Shown: positions 26,688 to 35,602, counted from the first letter of the stretch. The stretch: DNA of 64,000 nt from Nocardioides szechwanensis (GCF_900103935.1 NZ_FNIC01000003.1:62001-126000); one strand, 5' to 3'. Notes: a model not told the origin generated them from the sequence alone. Program-made: numbers and translations.

Positions 26688-27173
26688 TCAGTTGGTTGCG
26701 GACTGGCCGGCGGCGACCGGGCCCGACGTCGTGGTGGTGGCGGTGAGGCGCTTGAGGATCAGGTAGAGCTCGCAGCCGAGGCAGAACTTGAAGACCGCGT
26801 TCAACACGGCGGCGGCGAGGGCGAAGCCGGTGGCGACGAGCCCGACCACGGTGGCGCCGGCGGCGAGACCGATGACGCCGACGAGAGCGAAGGCCAGGCC
26901 GACCCCCTGCGCGAACCTCGGGGGCGCCGGGTCCTCCAGCTCGGCGGCCTTCGTCAGCCGCGGCCGGACCAACGAGCGGAAGACCCACGCGTGCGGCGTC
27001 CTCTGGACCCCGAGCCCGGCACCGATCGCGAACAGCACGGCCTGGGCGCCGAGCAGGGCGGTGGCGAACGTGCTGGGCGCGGTCACGAGCACCGCCGCGA
27101 GCACGACGACGGTGACGGCGGCGGTGAACTGCGGGCCCCGTGAGTCGATCTGTGAGTCGATCTGGGTGGTCAT
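26688..27173 (-). CDS. DUF4395 membrane protein
   Basis: The protein has 161 residues from ATG 27173, chosen because AGGAG lies 8 bases upstream. It has about four hydrophobic segments. The C-terminal NAVFKFCLGCELYLILKRL carries the CxxC motif (C-L-G-C) that defines DUF4395. Proteins of this family are encoded with rhodanese/thiosulfate sulfurtransferases and thioredoxin-like proteins, suggesting membrane transfer of sulfur or electrons; this is inference. It is the first gene of the sulfurtransferase operon. Confidence 0.85.
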   Translation of the reverse strand: MTTQIDSQIDSRGPQFTAAVTVVVLAAVLVTAPSTFATALLGAQAVLFAIGAGLGVQRTPHAWVFRSLVRPRLTKAAELEDPAPPRFAQGVGLAFALVGVIGLAAGATVVGLVATGFALAAAVLNAVFKFCLGCELYLILKRLTATTTTSGPVAAGQSATN

Positions 27174-27247
27174 ACGAGTCTCCTGAAGTGTCCTGGCTGG
27201 GAAGGCGTAGGGCCCGGCGCGCACAGAGATGCGCGGTCCAACTCACA

Positions 27248-27265
27248 GGATTACTGAAGTGATCC
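27248..27265. promoter_or_regulatory. 18-bp palindrome upstream of the sulfurtransferase operon
   Basis: GGATTACT-GA-AGTGATCC is an inverted repeat with one mismatch, 75 bp upstream of the DUF4395 start and in an AT-richer patch. Its place suggests an operator or an activator site for this operon. The regulator is not identified. Confidence 0.5.
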
Positions 27266-27420
27266 AGTAGACTTAGCGAAGTTGTGGACGAGGCCCGTCA
27301 GGACATTCGACACAGGGACGAGTGCATACGGCAGTGGTCCACTGCGCGCCGCTTCGTCAACCAGGTCGAGGACATGTCGTCAAGAGTAGGGAGCCCGGAA
27401 CGGGGCGCCCAATTCGTGTC

Positions 27421-27873
27421 TCATATCGTGGATGGCCAGTCCGAAGGTTGAGATGACTCTCCGCGGACGTATCTGGTGGCGGCGACCAGCAAGGCGCCCA
27501 CCAGGGCCCCCAACGTGTTGGCGACGACGTCGACGTACGTTGCCGACCGCTCTGGGAGCAACAGCCCCTGGACCACCTCGATGGCGCCGGCGAACACGAA
27601 CCCGTAGGCCGTCCAGTCGCGCCAGGTCGCCGCACGCCAGAGCAGAGACCCCAGGGCGGAAGCGGGCACCAGGATCGCGACGTTGCAGAGGAACTCCACC
27701 CGATCAGGGATGAGGACCCGCTCAGGAGCCCCCAGGCTCCGCAGCACCTCAGCGACCCAGGAGACGCTCGACGACGGCGTCGCTGCCGACGGCGTGAGAA
27801 GTGCGAAGAGGAGGACGAGGAGGTAGGCGGTCAGCGCGATCGTCATCAGACGGCGAGCTCGGGTGACCTCCAC
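27421..27873 (-). CDS. VanZ-like membrane protein
   Basis: The protein has up to 150 residues with four hydrophobic helices. The VanZ pattern is readable: [19 protein letters not shown] (E and N of helix 2), [37 protein letters not shown] (E-x-x-Q and the R-x3-D-x3-N-x2-G signature). Relatives of VanZ affect teicoplanin resistance, but most family members are uncharacterised. GTG 27873 or ATG 27846 could start it. It is transcribed divergently from the gmd gene with a 69-bp gap. Confidence 0.85.
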   Translation of the reverse strand: MEVTRARRLMTIALTAYLLVLLFALLTPSAATPSSSVSWVAEVLRSLGAPERVLIPDRVEFLCNVAILVPASALGSLLWRAATWRDWTAYGFVFAGAIEVVQGLLLPERSATYVDVVANTLGALVGALLVAATRYVRGESSQPSDWPSTI

Positions 27874-27942
27874 GGCCCCACCGTGTCAGAGGGCGGCGCA
27901 CTATCCTCGACCAACCCCACTTTCGAGCAGGACGGGATCGAC

Positions 27943-28941
27943 GTGCCCAAGCGCGCTTTCATCACCGGGATCACCGGGCAGGACGGGTCCTACCTCGCCG
28001 AGCTCCTGCTCGCGAAGGGCTACGAGGTCCACGGCCTGGTACGGCGCTCGTCGAGCTTCAACCGCGGGCGGATCGACCCGATCTACCTGGACGCCGAGGC
28101 CGGCGAGCGCCTCTTCCTGCACTACGGCGACATGACCGACGGGGTGAGCCTGGTCAACCTGGTGCTCGAGATCCAGCCCGACGAGGTCTACAACCTCGCC
28201 GCTCAGAGCCACGTGCGCGTCTCGTTCGAGATGCCGGAGTACACCGCCTCGGCGGACGGGATCGGCACCGTGCGGCTGCTCGAGGCGATTCGCGCGGCGA
28301 AGCTCGACTGCCGCTTCTACCAGGCCTCCACTTCCGAGATGTTCGGCGCGACGCCGCCCCCGCAGAACGAGAAGACCCTCTTCTACCCACGCTCGCCGTA
28401 CGCCGCCGCCAAGCTCTACGCACACTGGATGACGGTCAACTACCGCGAGGCCTACGACATGTACGCCGTCTCCGGGATCCTCTTCAACCATGAGTCCCCC
28501 CGTCGCGGCGAGACGTTCCTGACCCGCAAGGTCACCAAAGCGGTCGCGGCCATCAAGGGTGGCCACCAGGACATCCTGATGCTCGGCAACATCGATGCGG
28601 TGCGCGACTGGGGCTACGCCAAGGAGTACGTCGAGGGCATGTGGCGGATGCTGCAGGCCGATGAGCCGACCGACTACGTGCTGGCAACCGGCGTCGGGAC
28701 GACCGTCCGGGACTTCGTCGAGCTCGCGTTCCAGCATGTCGACCTCGACTGGCGCGACTACGTCATGTTCGACGACAAGTATGAGCGCCCCACCGAGGTC
28801 GACGCCCTCATCGGTGATCCGTCGAAGGCACGCGAGCTGCTCGACTGGAAGGCGCAGACCGACGTCGAGGCGTTGGCCAAGCTGATGGTGGATGCGGACA
28901 TCGCCGCGTTGGCCGAGATCTCGCCACCCGACCCGCGGTGA
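27943..28941 (+). CDS. gmd: GDP-mannose 4,6-dehydratase
   Basis: The protein has 332 residues from GTG 27943; the frame stays open to GTG 27883. The N-terminus is [34 protein letters not shown] is near residue 85, the active-site STSEMFG near 127, and YxxxK in [12 protein letters not shown] near 150; [16 protein letters not shown] is typical of GMD. It converts GDP-D-mannose to GDP-4-keto-6-deoxy-D-mannose, the precursor of GDP-fucose and GDP-D-rhamnose. It overlaps the next, related dehydratase gene by 4 bp. The manA gene at 2.5 kb could support its substrate supply. Confidence 0.93.
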   Translation: MPKRAFITGITGQDGSYLAELLLAKGYEVHGLVRRSSSFNRGRIDPIYLDAEAGERLFLHYGDMTDGVSLVNLVLEIQPDEVYNLAAQSHVRVSFEMPEYTASADGIGTVRLLEAIRAAKLDCRFYQASTSEMFGATPPPQNEKTLFYPRSPYAAAKLYAHWMTVNYREAYDMYAVSGILFNHESPRRGETFLTRKVTKAVAAIKGGHQDILMLGNIDAVRDWGYAKEYVEGMWRMLQADEPTDYVLATGVGTTVRDFVELAFQHVDLDWRDYVMFDDKYERPTEVDALIGDPSKARELLDWKAQTDVEALAKLMVDADIAALAEISPPDPR

Positions 28942-29921
28942 GTCCTGCGGCGCGCACGGCGCTGGTCACCGGGGTGGCCGGCCAGGACGGCATCTACCTC
29001 GCGCGCCGGCTGATCGGGCTCGGCTTCCGGGTAGTCGGCACCGAGCGGCAGGCCGCGACCGCCGAGCAGGACCTGGCGGTCTACCTCGACGGCGTTGACC
29101 TGGTGCAGCACGACCTCCGAGACGACACCGGTTTTCGGAGGCTCCTCGAGGAGTGCCGACCCGACTGGGTCTTCAACCTCGCCGCCTTTTCGTCGGTCGG
29201 GGCCAGCTGGGACCAGCCGGACCTCGTCGACGATGTCAACGGTGCGGCGGTGGAGCGAATGCTCGACGTGATGCTCGACCACCGCGCTCGCACCGGTGAT
29301 GACGTTCGGTTCTTTCAGGCCGGCTCGGCCGAGGAGCACGGTTCGGCGGCCGACAGCCCTTACGCCAAGGCGAAGGCGCGCGCCCACGCCGCGACCACCC
29401 AGCATCGCGAGGAGCACGGGCTCTTCGCCTGCACCGCCGTACTCCACAACCACGAGAGCCCGCTGCGGCCGCAACGCTTCGTGACCCGGAAGATCACCCG
29501 CGCCGCTGCTGAGATCGCCCTCGGGAAGCGCGAGTCCGTGTCGCTCGGCAACCTGGAGGTCTCGCGCGACTGGGGAGCGGCCAGCGACTACGTCGCCGCC
29601 ATGACCCGGATGCTCGAGCTCGACACCGCTGCCGACCTGGTGGTCGCGACCGGGGTCACGCACACCCTGCGCGACCTCGTCGAGACCGCCTTCTCCGCCG
29701 CGGGTGTCACCGACCCCTGGTCGTACGTCGTCCAGGACCAGGCGCTGGTCCGGCCCGCCGACGCGCCGACGCTCGACGCCGACACGTCGGAGACCCGACA
29801 GGTCCTCGGCTGGGAGCCGACGCTCACCTTCGAGCAGGTGGTCGAGCACATGGTGGCGGTCGACCTGGAACGACTGCGGACCGGCGTCGAGGAGTCCACG
29901 GACTACCTCTACCCACACTGA
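28938..29921 (+). CDS. GMD paralogue / NAD-dependent epimerase-dehydratase
   Basis: The protein has 327 residues and is clearly a homologue of the preceding [34 protein letters not shown], YxxxK in [11 protein letters not shown], and [16 protein letters not shown]. But the GMD active-site STSEMFG is replaced by AGSAEEHG, and the preceding acidic/aromatic segment is shortened. It may be the reductase step (GDP-4-keto-6-deoxy-mannose reductase, giving GDP-D-rhamnose) or a second dehydratase with changed specificity. GTG/TGA overlap with gmd implies coupled expression. Mycobacteria have a comparable gmdA-epiA pair. Confidence 0.82.
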   Translation: MSPAARTALVTGVAGQDGIYLARRLIGLGFRVVGTERQAATAEQDLAVYLDGVDLVQHDLRDDTGFRRLLEECRPDWVFNLAAFSSVGASWDQPDLVDDVNGAAVERMLDVMLDHRARTGDDVRFFQAGSAEEHGSAADSPYAKAKARAHAATTQHREEHGLFACTAVLHNHESPLRPQRFVTRKITRAAAEIALGKRESVSLGNLEVSRDWGAASDYVAAMTRMLELDTAADLVVATGVTHTLRDLVETAFSAAGVTDPWSYVVQDQALVRPADAPTLDADTSETRQVLGWEPTLTFEQVVEHMVAVDLERLRTGVEESTDYLYPH

Positions 29922-29924
29922 CTG

Positions 29925-30407
29925 CTACTCGGTCTGGGCCAGCGCCTGGAGTACCTGTTCCTTGCGCGGCGCACCCGCGGCGCGCGTGACCTCGACGCCG
30001 TTCTTGTCCAGGACCAAGGTCGTCGGGGTCCGCATCACGCCGACGCGGCGTACGAGATCGAGGTGGTGCTCCGCGTCGACCTCGATGTGGGTGACTCCGG
30101 GCACGACCTCGGCCACCTCGGACAGGATGCGTCGGGTCGCGCGACAGGGCGCGCAGAAGGCGCTCGAGAACTGCAGCAGGGTTGCCCGCTCCCCCAGCTG
30201 ACCAGACCACTCCGTGTCAGCGAGCACCGACGTGGGCTCGTCCTCGGCGAGGGCCACAACGCCGGACTCGAGCTCGACATCGCGCACCCGGTGGGTGCCG
30301 CGGAAGCGGCCGTCGGTCACCGCCCGGTAGCCCCCGAAGACGAGAGCCGCGGCGAGAGCGACGAGCAGCACGATCAGTCCGGGGGGCACGTCGGCGACAA
30401 CAAACAT
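29925..30407 (-). CDS. Membrane-anchored thioredoxin-like protein
   Basis: The protein has 160 residues. An N-terminal membrane helix (GLIVLLVALAAALVFGGY, ~residues 9-26) is followed by a thioredoxin fold with the redox motif CAPC (FSSAFCAPCRATR, ~residues 82-94) and the cis-Pro loop MRTPTTLVLD. The topology puts the active site either in the cytoplasm or outside, depending on the anchor. It corresponds in position to ThiX near glnR in mycobacteria. It ends 4 bp from the stop of the convergent GMD paralogue. A family A repeat arm lies just upstream. Confidence 0.88.
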   Translation of the reverse strand: MFVVADVPPGLIVLLVALAAALVFGGYRAVTDGRFRGTHRVRDVELESGVVALAEDEPTSVLADTEWSGQLGERATLLQFSSAFCAPCRATRRILSEVAEVVPGVTHIEVDAEHHLDLVRRVGVMRTPTTLVLDKNGVEVTRAAGAPRKEQVLQALAQTE

Positions 30408-30430
30408 GAAGTGGGCAGCATTCCGTCGGG

Positions 30431-30476
30431 GGTTTCGAGGCTCGTCGCTGGCGCTCCTCGCACCTCAACCAGCGGT
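30431..30476. repeat. Palindromic repeat family A, single arm
   Basis: This 46-bp arm is nearly identical to the left arm at 771-812 (GAGGCTCGTCGCT, GCGCTCCTCGCACCTC, ACCAGCG). It lies between the MoaD-like gene and the thioredoxin gene, 24 bp upstream of the thioredoxin start. No second arm is found nearby, so this copy does not form the long hairpin. Confidence 0.75.
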
Positions 30477-30489
30477 GGGGTTGGGAGCG

Positions 30490-30792
30490 TCAGCCGCCGG
30501 CGAACGGCGGTAGGAACTCCAGGGTGGAGCCGGGCGGGACGAGGAGCTCGGCGGGGTCCTCGGTGGAGACCGGGCGGTCGCCGAGCAGCACCGAGCAGAC
30601 GCCGATCACGTCGATCAGGCGGGTGCCCGGGTGCAAGCGGGAGAGCCGGTCGACGACCTCGGCGAGAGGTATCGGGCCGGTAACAGGGAGCTCGTCGCCG
30701 TCGACGCCGGCGGCCGAGCGCGCGGCGGCCCAGTAACGGACCCGGATGACGTTCGTCTCAATTAACTTGGATCGTTCCGATATGTCGCCCAC
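30490..30792 (-). CDS. MoaD/ThiS family sulfur-carrier protein
   Basis: The protein has up to 100 residues and ends in the diagnostic Gly-Gly (FLPPFAGG) used for adenylation and thiocarboxylation. The ubiquitin-like fold starts at VIRVRYWAAARSAAG. The first ~15 residues from GTG 30792 are not conserved in the family, and no other standard start codon lies before the fold, so the start is uncertain. MoaD makes the molybdopterin dithiolene with MoaE; a ThiS-like or other sulfur carrier role is possible. The gene shares a short divergent region with glnR. Confidence 0.85.
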   Translation of the reverse strand: MGDISERSKLIETNVIRVRYWAAARSAAGVDGDELPVTGPIPLAEVVDRLSRLHPGTRLIDVIGVCSVLLGDRPVSTEDPAELLVPPGSTLEFLPPFAGG

Positions 30793-30878
30793 GTTTCGGT
30801 ACTCTTCTCACTTGATCTAGCCCGACCGGAGCCCAGCGTTGCGTTTCGGTCCCCGCCCCTAGCTGGGAGGAGACCATT

Positions 30879-31619
30879 GTGAGCACACTGCTTCTACTCA
30901 CGAGTGCCTTGCAGCCTTCGGCCGAGGTCCTGCCCGGACTTTCGCTCCTCGGCCATGCTGTGAAGGTCCTTCCCGCGGAGGGTAGTGCGCTGCTCGAGGC
31001 GCCCGAGGCCGACCTCCTCCTGGTCGACGGCCGGCAGGAGCTCGCCGGCGCCCGCGACCTGTGCCGGCTGATCCGCACCACCGGCACCGACGTGCCCGTG
31101 CTCCTCATCGTCACCGAGGGCGGCCTGTCGGTCGTCAACCACGACTGGGGCATGGACGACGTCGTCCTCCACACGTGCGGTCCCGCCGAGCTCGAGGCCC
31201 GGATCAAGCTCGCCATCGGCCGCCTCAACGCCCGCCGCGAGGCCGCCGACCCCGACGCCCACGTGATCCGCTCCGGCGAGGTCGTCGTCGACGACGCGAC
31301 CTACACCGCGAAGATCGGCGGGCGCTCGCTCGACCTGACGTTCAAGGAGTTCGAGCTCCTCAAGTTCCTCGCCCAGCACCCCGGCCGGGTCTTCAGCCGC
31401 CAGCAGCTGCTCCAGGAGGTGTGGGGCTACGACTACTTCGGCGGCACTCGCACCGTCGACGTCCACGTACGTCGCCTGCGCGCCAAGCTCGGCGTCGAGA
31501 ACGAGACCCTGATCGGCACCGTGCGCAACGTCGGCTACCGCTTCGTCGTGCCGGCCAAGGAGAAGGAGAGCGCGGACGACGCCGCGCTCGTCGCGCAGCG
31601 CGAGCAGCAGGACGCCTGA
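30879..31619 (+). CDS. glnR: GlnR-like nitrogen response regulator (OmpR family)
   Basis: The protein has 246 residues. The receiver-like N-terminus opens [23 protein letters not shown], the GlnR hallmark, with the Asp in [10 protein letters not shown]. The winged helix begins near residue 125: [24 protein letters not shown], then [26 protein letters not shown]. GlnR is an orphan regulator of glnA, amtB and related nitrogen genes in actinobacteria. It is followed by mshD, as in mycobacteria. GGAGGAGA precedes the start. A palindromic repeat follows the stop and may end its transcript. Confidence 0.93.
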   Translation: MSTLLLLTSALQPSAEVLPGLSLLGHAVKVLPAEGSALLEAPEADLLLVDGRQELAGARDLCRLIRTTGTDVPVLLIVTEGGLSVVNHDWGMDDVVLHTCGPAELEARIKLAIGRLNARREAADPDAHVIRSGEVVVDDATYTAKIGGRSLDLTFKEFELLKFLAQHPGRVFSRQQLLQEVWGYDYFGGTRTVDVHVRRLRAKLGVENETLIGTVRNVGYRFVVPAKEKESADDAALVAQREQQDA

Positions 31620-31633
31620 GCCTGCATGAGCCT

Positions 31634-31754
31634 CCAACGGTGGTTGAGGTGCGACGAGCGCCAGCGAGGAGCCTCGAAACCACCACCTCGCGGGACGTCA
31701 CCCACTCAGGCGTGGTTTCGAGGCTCGCTGCGCTCGCACCTCAACCACCGTTGG
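31634..31754. repeat. Palindromic repeat family A, full hairpin copy
   Basis: Arms 31634-31686 and 31711-31754 are inverted copies (CCAACGGTGGTTGAGGTGCGA... and its complement) around a 24-bp centre. The element fills the gap between glnR and mshD and could fold into a long stem in RNA, so a terminator-like effect is possible. Family relatives occur at 771-870 and 30431-30476. Confidence 0.85.
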
Positions 31755-31780
31755 GCGGCCACTGCTTCTAGGGTGGGGTG

Positions 31781-32587
31781 ATGCGCGCAGTGGAGGAGAT
31801 CGCGGCCGAGGCCGAGGCCGTCGACGGCGCCGCACCGGTGGACGAGGCGATCTGGCGGGCGCTGCGCCACCATCCCGAGCAGGTACGCAGCTTCCACGAC
31901 GACGACGGGTTCGCGCTTCTCGTCGGACCTGAGCTCAGCCTGGTCGTCCGTCCCGAGGCTCGCGGCCGAGGCATCGGGCGCGCGCTGCTCGGGCAGGCGC
32001 TGGCCGAGGCACCCGAGGGCACCCTGCTCGCGTGGTCGCACGCGGACCACCCAGCCGCAGCGGCCCTCGCAGCGACGCATGGGTTCGAGTCGATCCGGGC
32101 GTTGTGGGTGATGCGTCGTCCCACTGCGATGCCGCTGCCCGAGCTCGTCGTACCCAGGACCGTGACGCTGCGCTCATACCGCCCCGATGATGCGTCCGAG
32201 GTGGTGCGCGTCAACGCGGCCGCCTTCGCGGCACACCCGGAGCAGGGCCGGATGGACGCCGAAGACCTGGCCGCTCGGATGGCCGAGAAGTGGTTCGACC
32301 CGGCCGGGCTGATCGTCGCCGATGCCGGCGACGGGACGCTGCGCGGCTTCCACTGGACCAAGCGGCACTCCCCCCAGCTCGCGGAGGTGTACGTCGTCGC
32401 CATCGACCCGGCGGCGCAGGGCCAGGGTCTCGGGAAGGTGCTCACGCTCGCGGGGCTGCGCCACCTCGCCGACGCCGACGAGGTGCTCCTCTACGTGGAG
32501 TCGGACAACGCCCCCGCCATCGCCGTCTACTCGGGCCTCGGCTTCACGCACGCTCCCACGGACACCCACGTGCAGTACCGGTGCTGA
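31781..32587 (+). CDS. mshD: Mycothiol synthase
   Basis: The protein has 268 residues from ATG 31781 (GTG 31778 also possible; GGGTGGGG is the ribosome site). Two tandem GNAT domains are present. The first has LVVRPEARGRGIGRALL (~55-70). The second has FHWTKRHSPQLAEVYVVAIDPAAQGQGLGKVLT (~190-220) and the C-terminal YVESDNAPAIAVYSGLGF. It acetylates Cys-GlcN-Ins with acetyl-CoA to give mycothiol, the actinobacterial low-molecular-weight thiol. Placement after glnR matches mycobacterial gene order. It ends 6 bp from the stop of a convergent truncated moxR. Confidence 0.95.
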   Translation: MRAVEEIAAEAEAVDGAAPVDEAIWRALRHHPEQVRSFHDDDGFALLVGPELSLVVRPEARGRGIGRALLGQALAEAPEGTLLAWSHADHPAAAALAATHGFESIRALWVMRRPTAMPLPELVVPRTVTLRSYRPDDASEVVRVNAAAFAAHPEQGRMDAEDLAARMAEKWFDPAGLIVADAGDGTLRGFHWTKRHSPQLAEVYVVAIDPAAQGQGLGKVLTLAGLRHLADADEVLLYVESDNAPAIAVYSGLGFTHAPTDTHVQYRC

Positions 32588-32593
32588 CCGGCC

Positions 32594-33328
32594 TCACCAC
32601 TCTGGAACCGGTGACGCCTCGGGGTCGGGGTCATCCTGGGAGTCCTCCCGCGCCTCCCGGCGCTGCTCCTGCAGCCCGACCACGTCGGCGGTGCTCAGCA
32701 CCGGGGTCACCTCGGCGGCGTGCGGGCCGAGGGTGCCGTCGGCGATCCGGTCGAGGATGTCCAGCTCGTCGGTCATCGAGGGGTAGTCGACGACCTCCTT
32801 GAGCAGGAAGCGGTCCATCTGCGCCTCAGGGAGGACGTAGGTGCCTTCCTCCTCGATGGGGTTCTGCGTGGCCAGCACCATGAACGGCTCGGGCAGTCGG
32901 TGGACCACCCCGGCGATCGAGGTCTGCCGCTCCTGCATCGCCTCGAGCATCGCCGACTGGGTCTTGGCGCTCGCCCGGTTGATCTCGTCGAGCAGCACGA
33001 TGTTGGCGTGCACCGGGCCGAGCTGGGTGTCGAACTCGTGGGTCCGCGGGTCGTAGACCTGGGTGCCGATGATGTCGCTGGGCAGCAGGTCGGGGGTGCA
33101 CTGGATGCGCGCGAACACGGCGGCCATCGACTTCGCGAGGGTCGCCGCGGCCAGGGTCTTCGCCAGGCCGGGCACGCTCTCCAGCAGCAGGTGGCCCTCG
33201 GCGAGGACAGTTGTGATCAGGGCGGTCCGGACCTGCTCCTGCCCCGCGATCCGCGACGAGAAGCTGTCCTCCACCGCCGACAGCATCCGGCGCGCGTCGG
33301 CGAGCTCGCTGGCCTCGATCGTGCTCAA
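32594..33328 (-). pseudogene. MoxR-family AAA+ ATPase, C-terminally truncated
   Basis: From TTG 33328 (GGGAGA just upstream) the frame encodes 244 residues. Walker A is ESVPGLAKTL (~residue 51), Walker B IVLLDEINRAS (~113), sensor 1 LATQNPIEEEGTYVLPEAQMDRF (~155). MoxR proteins normally have ~320-350 residues; here the helical lid domain is missing after VLSTADVVGLQEQ, and the frame ends in an acidic, unrelated tail SQDDPDPEASPVPEW. The usual DUF58/VWA partner genes are absent. It is either a decayed gene or a shortened protein. AAA+ function is unlikely without the lid. Confidence 0.7.
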
Positions 33329-33521
33329 GAGTTCTCCCGGTCGGTCGACGAGCGTGAAGGTCAGTAAACCAAGAGATTGTTGCGCCTGCTCCACGTGTAC
33401 GTGGCGCGCGGACCCTCCGTGCTGAGAACCTCGGGTCCGCCAAGTTGGGCAAAGCGAGGGTGTTGCACCGGTCGCCGTGAACCCGATGGCGATCCGAAGA
33501 GCCGCGAAGTACAGTCGTGGC

Positions 33522-33656
33522 ATGGCGACCAAGCGAGACAACCGCGAGGCGTCGATTGCTGCCCCGGTGAAGGTTGCCGACCGCGAGAAGGTCCGCGAGA
33601 TCTCGAAGAAGATCCGTAAGCGTGACGCGGAGCTGCTCAAGCGCCTCGCCCGGTGA
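33522..33656 (+). CDS. Small basic protein, possible antitoxin partner
   Basis: ATG 33522 opens 44 codons: MATKRDNREASIAAPVKVAD then a Lys/Arg/Glu-rich helix ending LKRLAR. It overlaps the Fic/Doc-like gene by 4 bp (GTGA), the layout of a toxin-antitoxin pair with the antitoxin first. It is not clearly Phd-like, and I do not recognise the family. The overlap and composition make it credible as a gene. Confidence 0.6.
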   Translation: MATKRDNREASIAAPVKVADREKVREISKKIRKRDAELLKRLAR

Positions 33657-34066
33657 GCGAACCGCAGGGCCTCGACGTCGAAGCCGTCGTCGAGATGAAC
33701 GTTGACCTCTGCGCCGAGACCGGGGAAAGCTCGGTGCTCCTCGACGCTGCCGGACTGGACGCCGCCTTGTCGCGACCTTGGTCGGGCTTCGGCGATCACG
33801 AGGCGTTCCCCACGCTGTACGAAAAGGCCGCGGCCCTGCTGCACGGCATCGCGGCGCGCCAAGTCTTCGAGAACGGGAACAAGCGCACCGCGTGGGTCGC
33901 GGCCGTCACCCTGCTCGAGCTCAACGGCATCGACATCGGTCGCGTCGAGACGGTGCAGTCGGACATGTTCGTGCGGGCGGTCGCGCTGGATCACTCGCTC
34001 GAGGTGGCAGATATCGCCGAGTGGTTCCAGGTCGCCCACCTGCACCATCGCTCCGGCGAGGCCTGA
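33653..34066 (+). CDS. Fic/Doc-family protein (death-on-curing-like toxin)
   Basis: The protein has 137 residues. The Fic/Doc core is visible: LYEKAAALLHGIAARQVFENGNKRTAW (described here by residues 56-81) with F72, G75-N76-K77-R78 matching the loop HxFx(D/N)GNKR. The usual catalytic His position is Gln70. Doc toxins phosphorylate EF-Tu; Fic proteins AMPylate targets. With the His replaced, activity is doubtful or altered. GTG 33653 overlaps the small upstream gene. It lies beside the truncated moxR, so the pair may mark an insertion or deletion point. Confidence 0.78.
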   Translation: MSEPQGLDVEAVVEMNVDLCAETGESSVLLDAAGLDAALSRPWSGFGDHEAFPTLYEKAAALLHGIAARQVFENGNKRTAWVAAVTLLELNGIDIGRVETVQSDMFVRAVALDHSLEVADIAEWFQVAHLHHRSGEA

Positions 34067-34283
34067 CAGGCTCAGGGGGACGACCTGCAAAGTCGGAGGC
34101 GCAATTGGCCAACAGCGCCGCCGGCGGGCTGACCGACGCGGACTGGCGAAGTCAGCGCCTGGGCAGCGATCGAGTCCGTGGTCAGCGGGAGGCCCTGGGA
34201 AGCAGAGGCAAAGCGGACCGGGGTTATCCACAGATCGCCATTTCGGTCTGGTGGGCGACGCGGGGCTGAGTTGGACTGGCTGC

Positions 34284-35393
34284 ATGCCGAAGTCACGACG
34301 CCGCAAGCCCCGCCACCCTCGTTCGCACGGTCCGCGACCGCAGCCGTCGTTGCCACCCGAGCTCGGCCCGATGTTCAAGGCCGATGAGCTCGAGACCCAA
34401 GCCGACGCGGCGGGAGCGCTGCGGGTGGTCGAGGGCATGCCCCTCGACTCCCGGGGCAAGGTCTTCTGGCGGCCGGAGCGCACCCGTCGGCTCCGCCAGC
34501 TGGTCCTGCTCGGCGACGCAGCGCCGGCCTGGGTGTGGGCGCGCTGGGTCGTTGCCCAGGCAGCGCAGAGCACCCCCGGAGACGTGCACCGGGCCATGGA
34601 CCTGGCCGTCGAGACCCGAGGGGGACCGAGCACGCTGTGGGGGGTCGACGAGATCGACGCCCGGGCCAAGGTGATCGACCACGACTGGGTCTACCGCCAG
34701 CTGGCGCTGCACGAGTACGGCGGGCTGGCCACCTTCGTACGTCGTCGCGCCAGCCGCATGCTCCTGTCGCGAGCGCAGGGCATCGCGACGTGGGCAGGTG
34801 CCCCGATGGGCGCCTATGAGCTGGTCGAGGAGTCAGCCAGCCACCTCACCTGGCGCGACGTCGACGCGGACCGCCTGCTCACCACCCTCAACCTCGGTGG
34901 CGCCGTCTTCTGCGCGCCCGGCGCCCACGTGATCGGCCGGGTGGTCGCGTCGGGGGGTAAGAGCCTCTTCGAGAGCGCGCCGCTGGCCGTGCCCCCCGAT
35001 GTGGCAGAGGCAGTCGCGGCGTCACCGACCGACTGGGTCGACGCGCTAGCCCAGGGCTGCGACGACTATGGCCCGACGCTTTCCTTGTTGGTGGCGAGGC
35101 TGCACCGCTTCGACCTCCTCGCCGACGCGCCCAGTCACGTACGAAACGGCCGACACTCCGACCTCTCGCTGGTGCTTGCGGCCGTAGCCGGCGACCTCGA
35201 CCTGGAGGACACCGACGTACCGGCGGCGCCGATCGTGGCCGCCGCGCTGCTCGAGCCCGGGACGGTCGAGGCACTCGACGGGTTGCTGGTGCCATCCGAT
35301 GCGGCCGCGCTCACCTGGCTCGGCGGCGTTCTCGCCGAACCCGCGGGCGTCGTGTGCCAGCGACTCGTCGCCGAGTTGTCCAGCGCGGCCTAG
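34284..35393 (+). CDS. Hypothetical protein, 369 residues
   Basis: The protein begins MPKSRRRKPRHPRSHGPRPQ, a very basic tail, then a mixed alpha/beta body (WRPERTRRLRQLVLLGDAAPAWVWARWVV). It has no signal peptide or membrane helix and no motif I recognise. The C-terminal half is Ala/Leu/Asp-rich and may be helical. Codon use is typical of the genome, so it is very likely real. A 217-bp gap separates it from the Fic/Doc gene. Its TAG interlocks with the stop of the convergent small membrane gene. Confidence 0.72.
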   Translation: MPKSRRRKPRHPRSHGPRPQPSLPPELGPMFKADELETQADAAGALRVVEGMPLDSRGKVFWRPERTRRLRQLVLLGDAAPAWVWARWVVAQAAQSTPGDVHRAMDLAVETRGGPSTLWGVDEIDARAKVIDHDWVYRQLALHEYGGLATFVRRRASRMLLSRAQGIATWAGAPMGAYELVEESASHLTWRDVDADRLLTTLNLGGAVFCAPGAHVIGRVVASGGKSLFESAPLAVPPDVAEAVAASPTDWVDALAQGCDDYGPTLSLLVARLHRFDLLADAPSHVRNGRHSDLSLVLAAVAGDLDLEDTDVPAAPIVAAALLEPGTVEALDGLLVPSDAAALTWLGGVLAEPAGVVCQRLVAELSSAA

Positions 35394-35602
35394 TGCCTCC
35401 GGAACAGCAAGTAGGAGCAGCCGCCCATCCCGACCGCCCACAGCAGCAGCACCGGGAGGTCGCCGGTGTTGAGGCCGTGCCGCCCACCGAAGTCGATGAG
35501 CGTCCGACCGGACCACGGGCCGTGGCCCGCGAGAAGCAGCAGGGCGAGCAGCGAGATCACGAGCGCCAGCAGGATCGCGATGGCGCGACCAGGTCCGGGC
35601 AT
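35390..35602 (-). CDS. Small two-helix membrane protein
   Basis: The protein has 70 residues with two membrane segments: AIAILLALVISLLALLLLAG (~7-26) and LPVLLLWAVGMGGCSYLLF (~49-67), joined by a Gly-rich loop. It ends in RRH. ATG 35602 abuts the stop of the YgfZ gene upstream in the same direction, so it may be the last gene of that operon. Family and function are unknown. Its stop overlaps that of the convergent gene. Confidence 0.65.
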   Translation of the reverse strand: MPGPGRAIAILLALVISLLALLLLAGHGPWSGRTLIDFGGRHGLNTGDLPVLLLWAVGMGGCSYLLFRRH

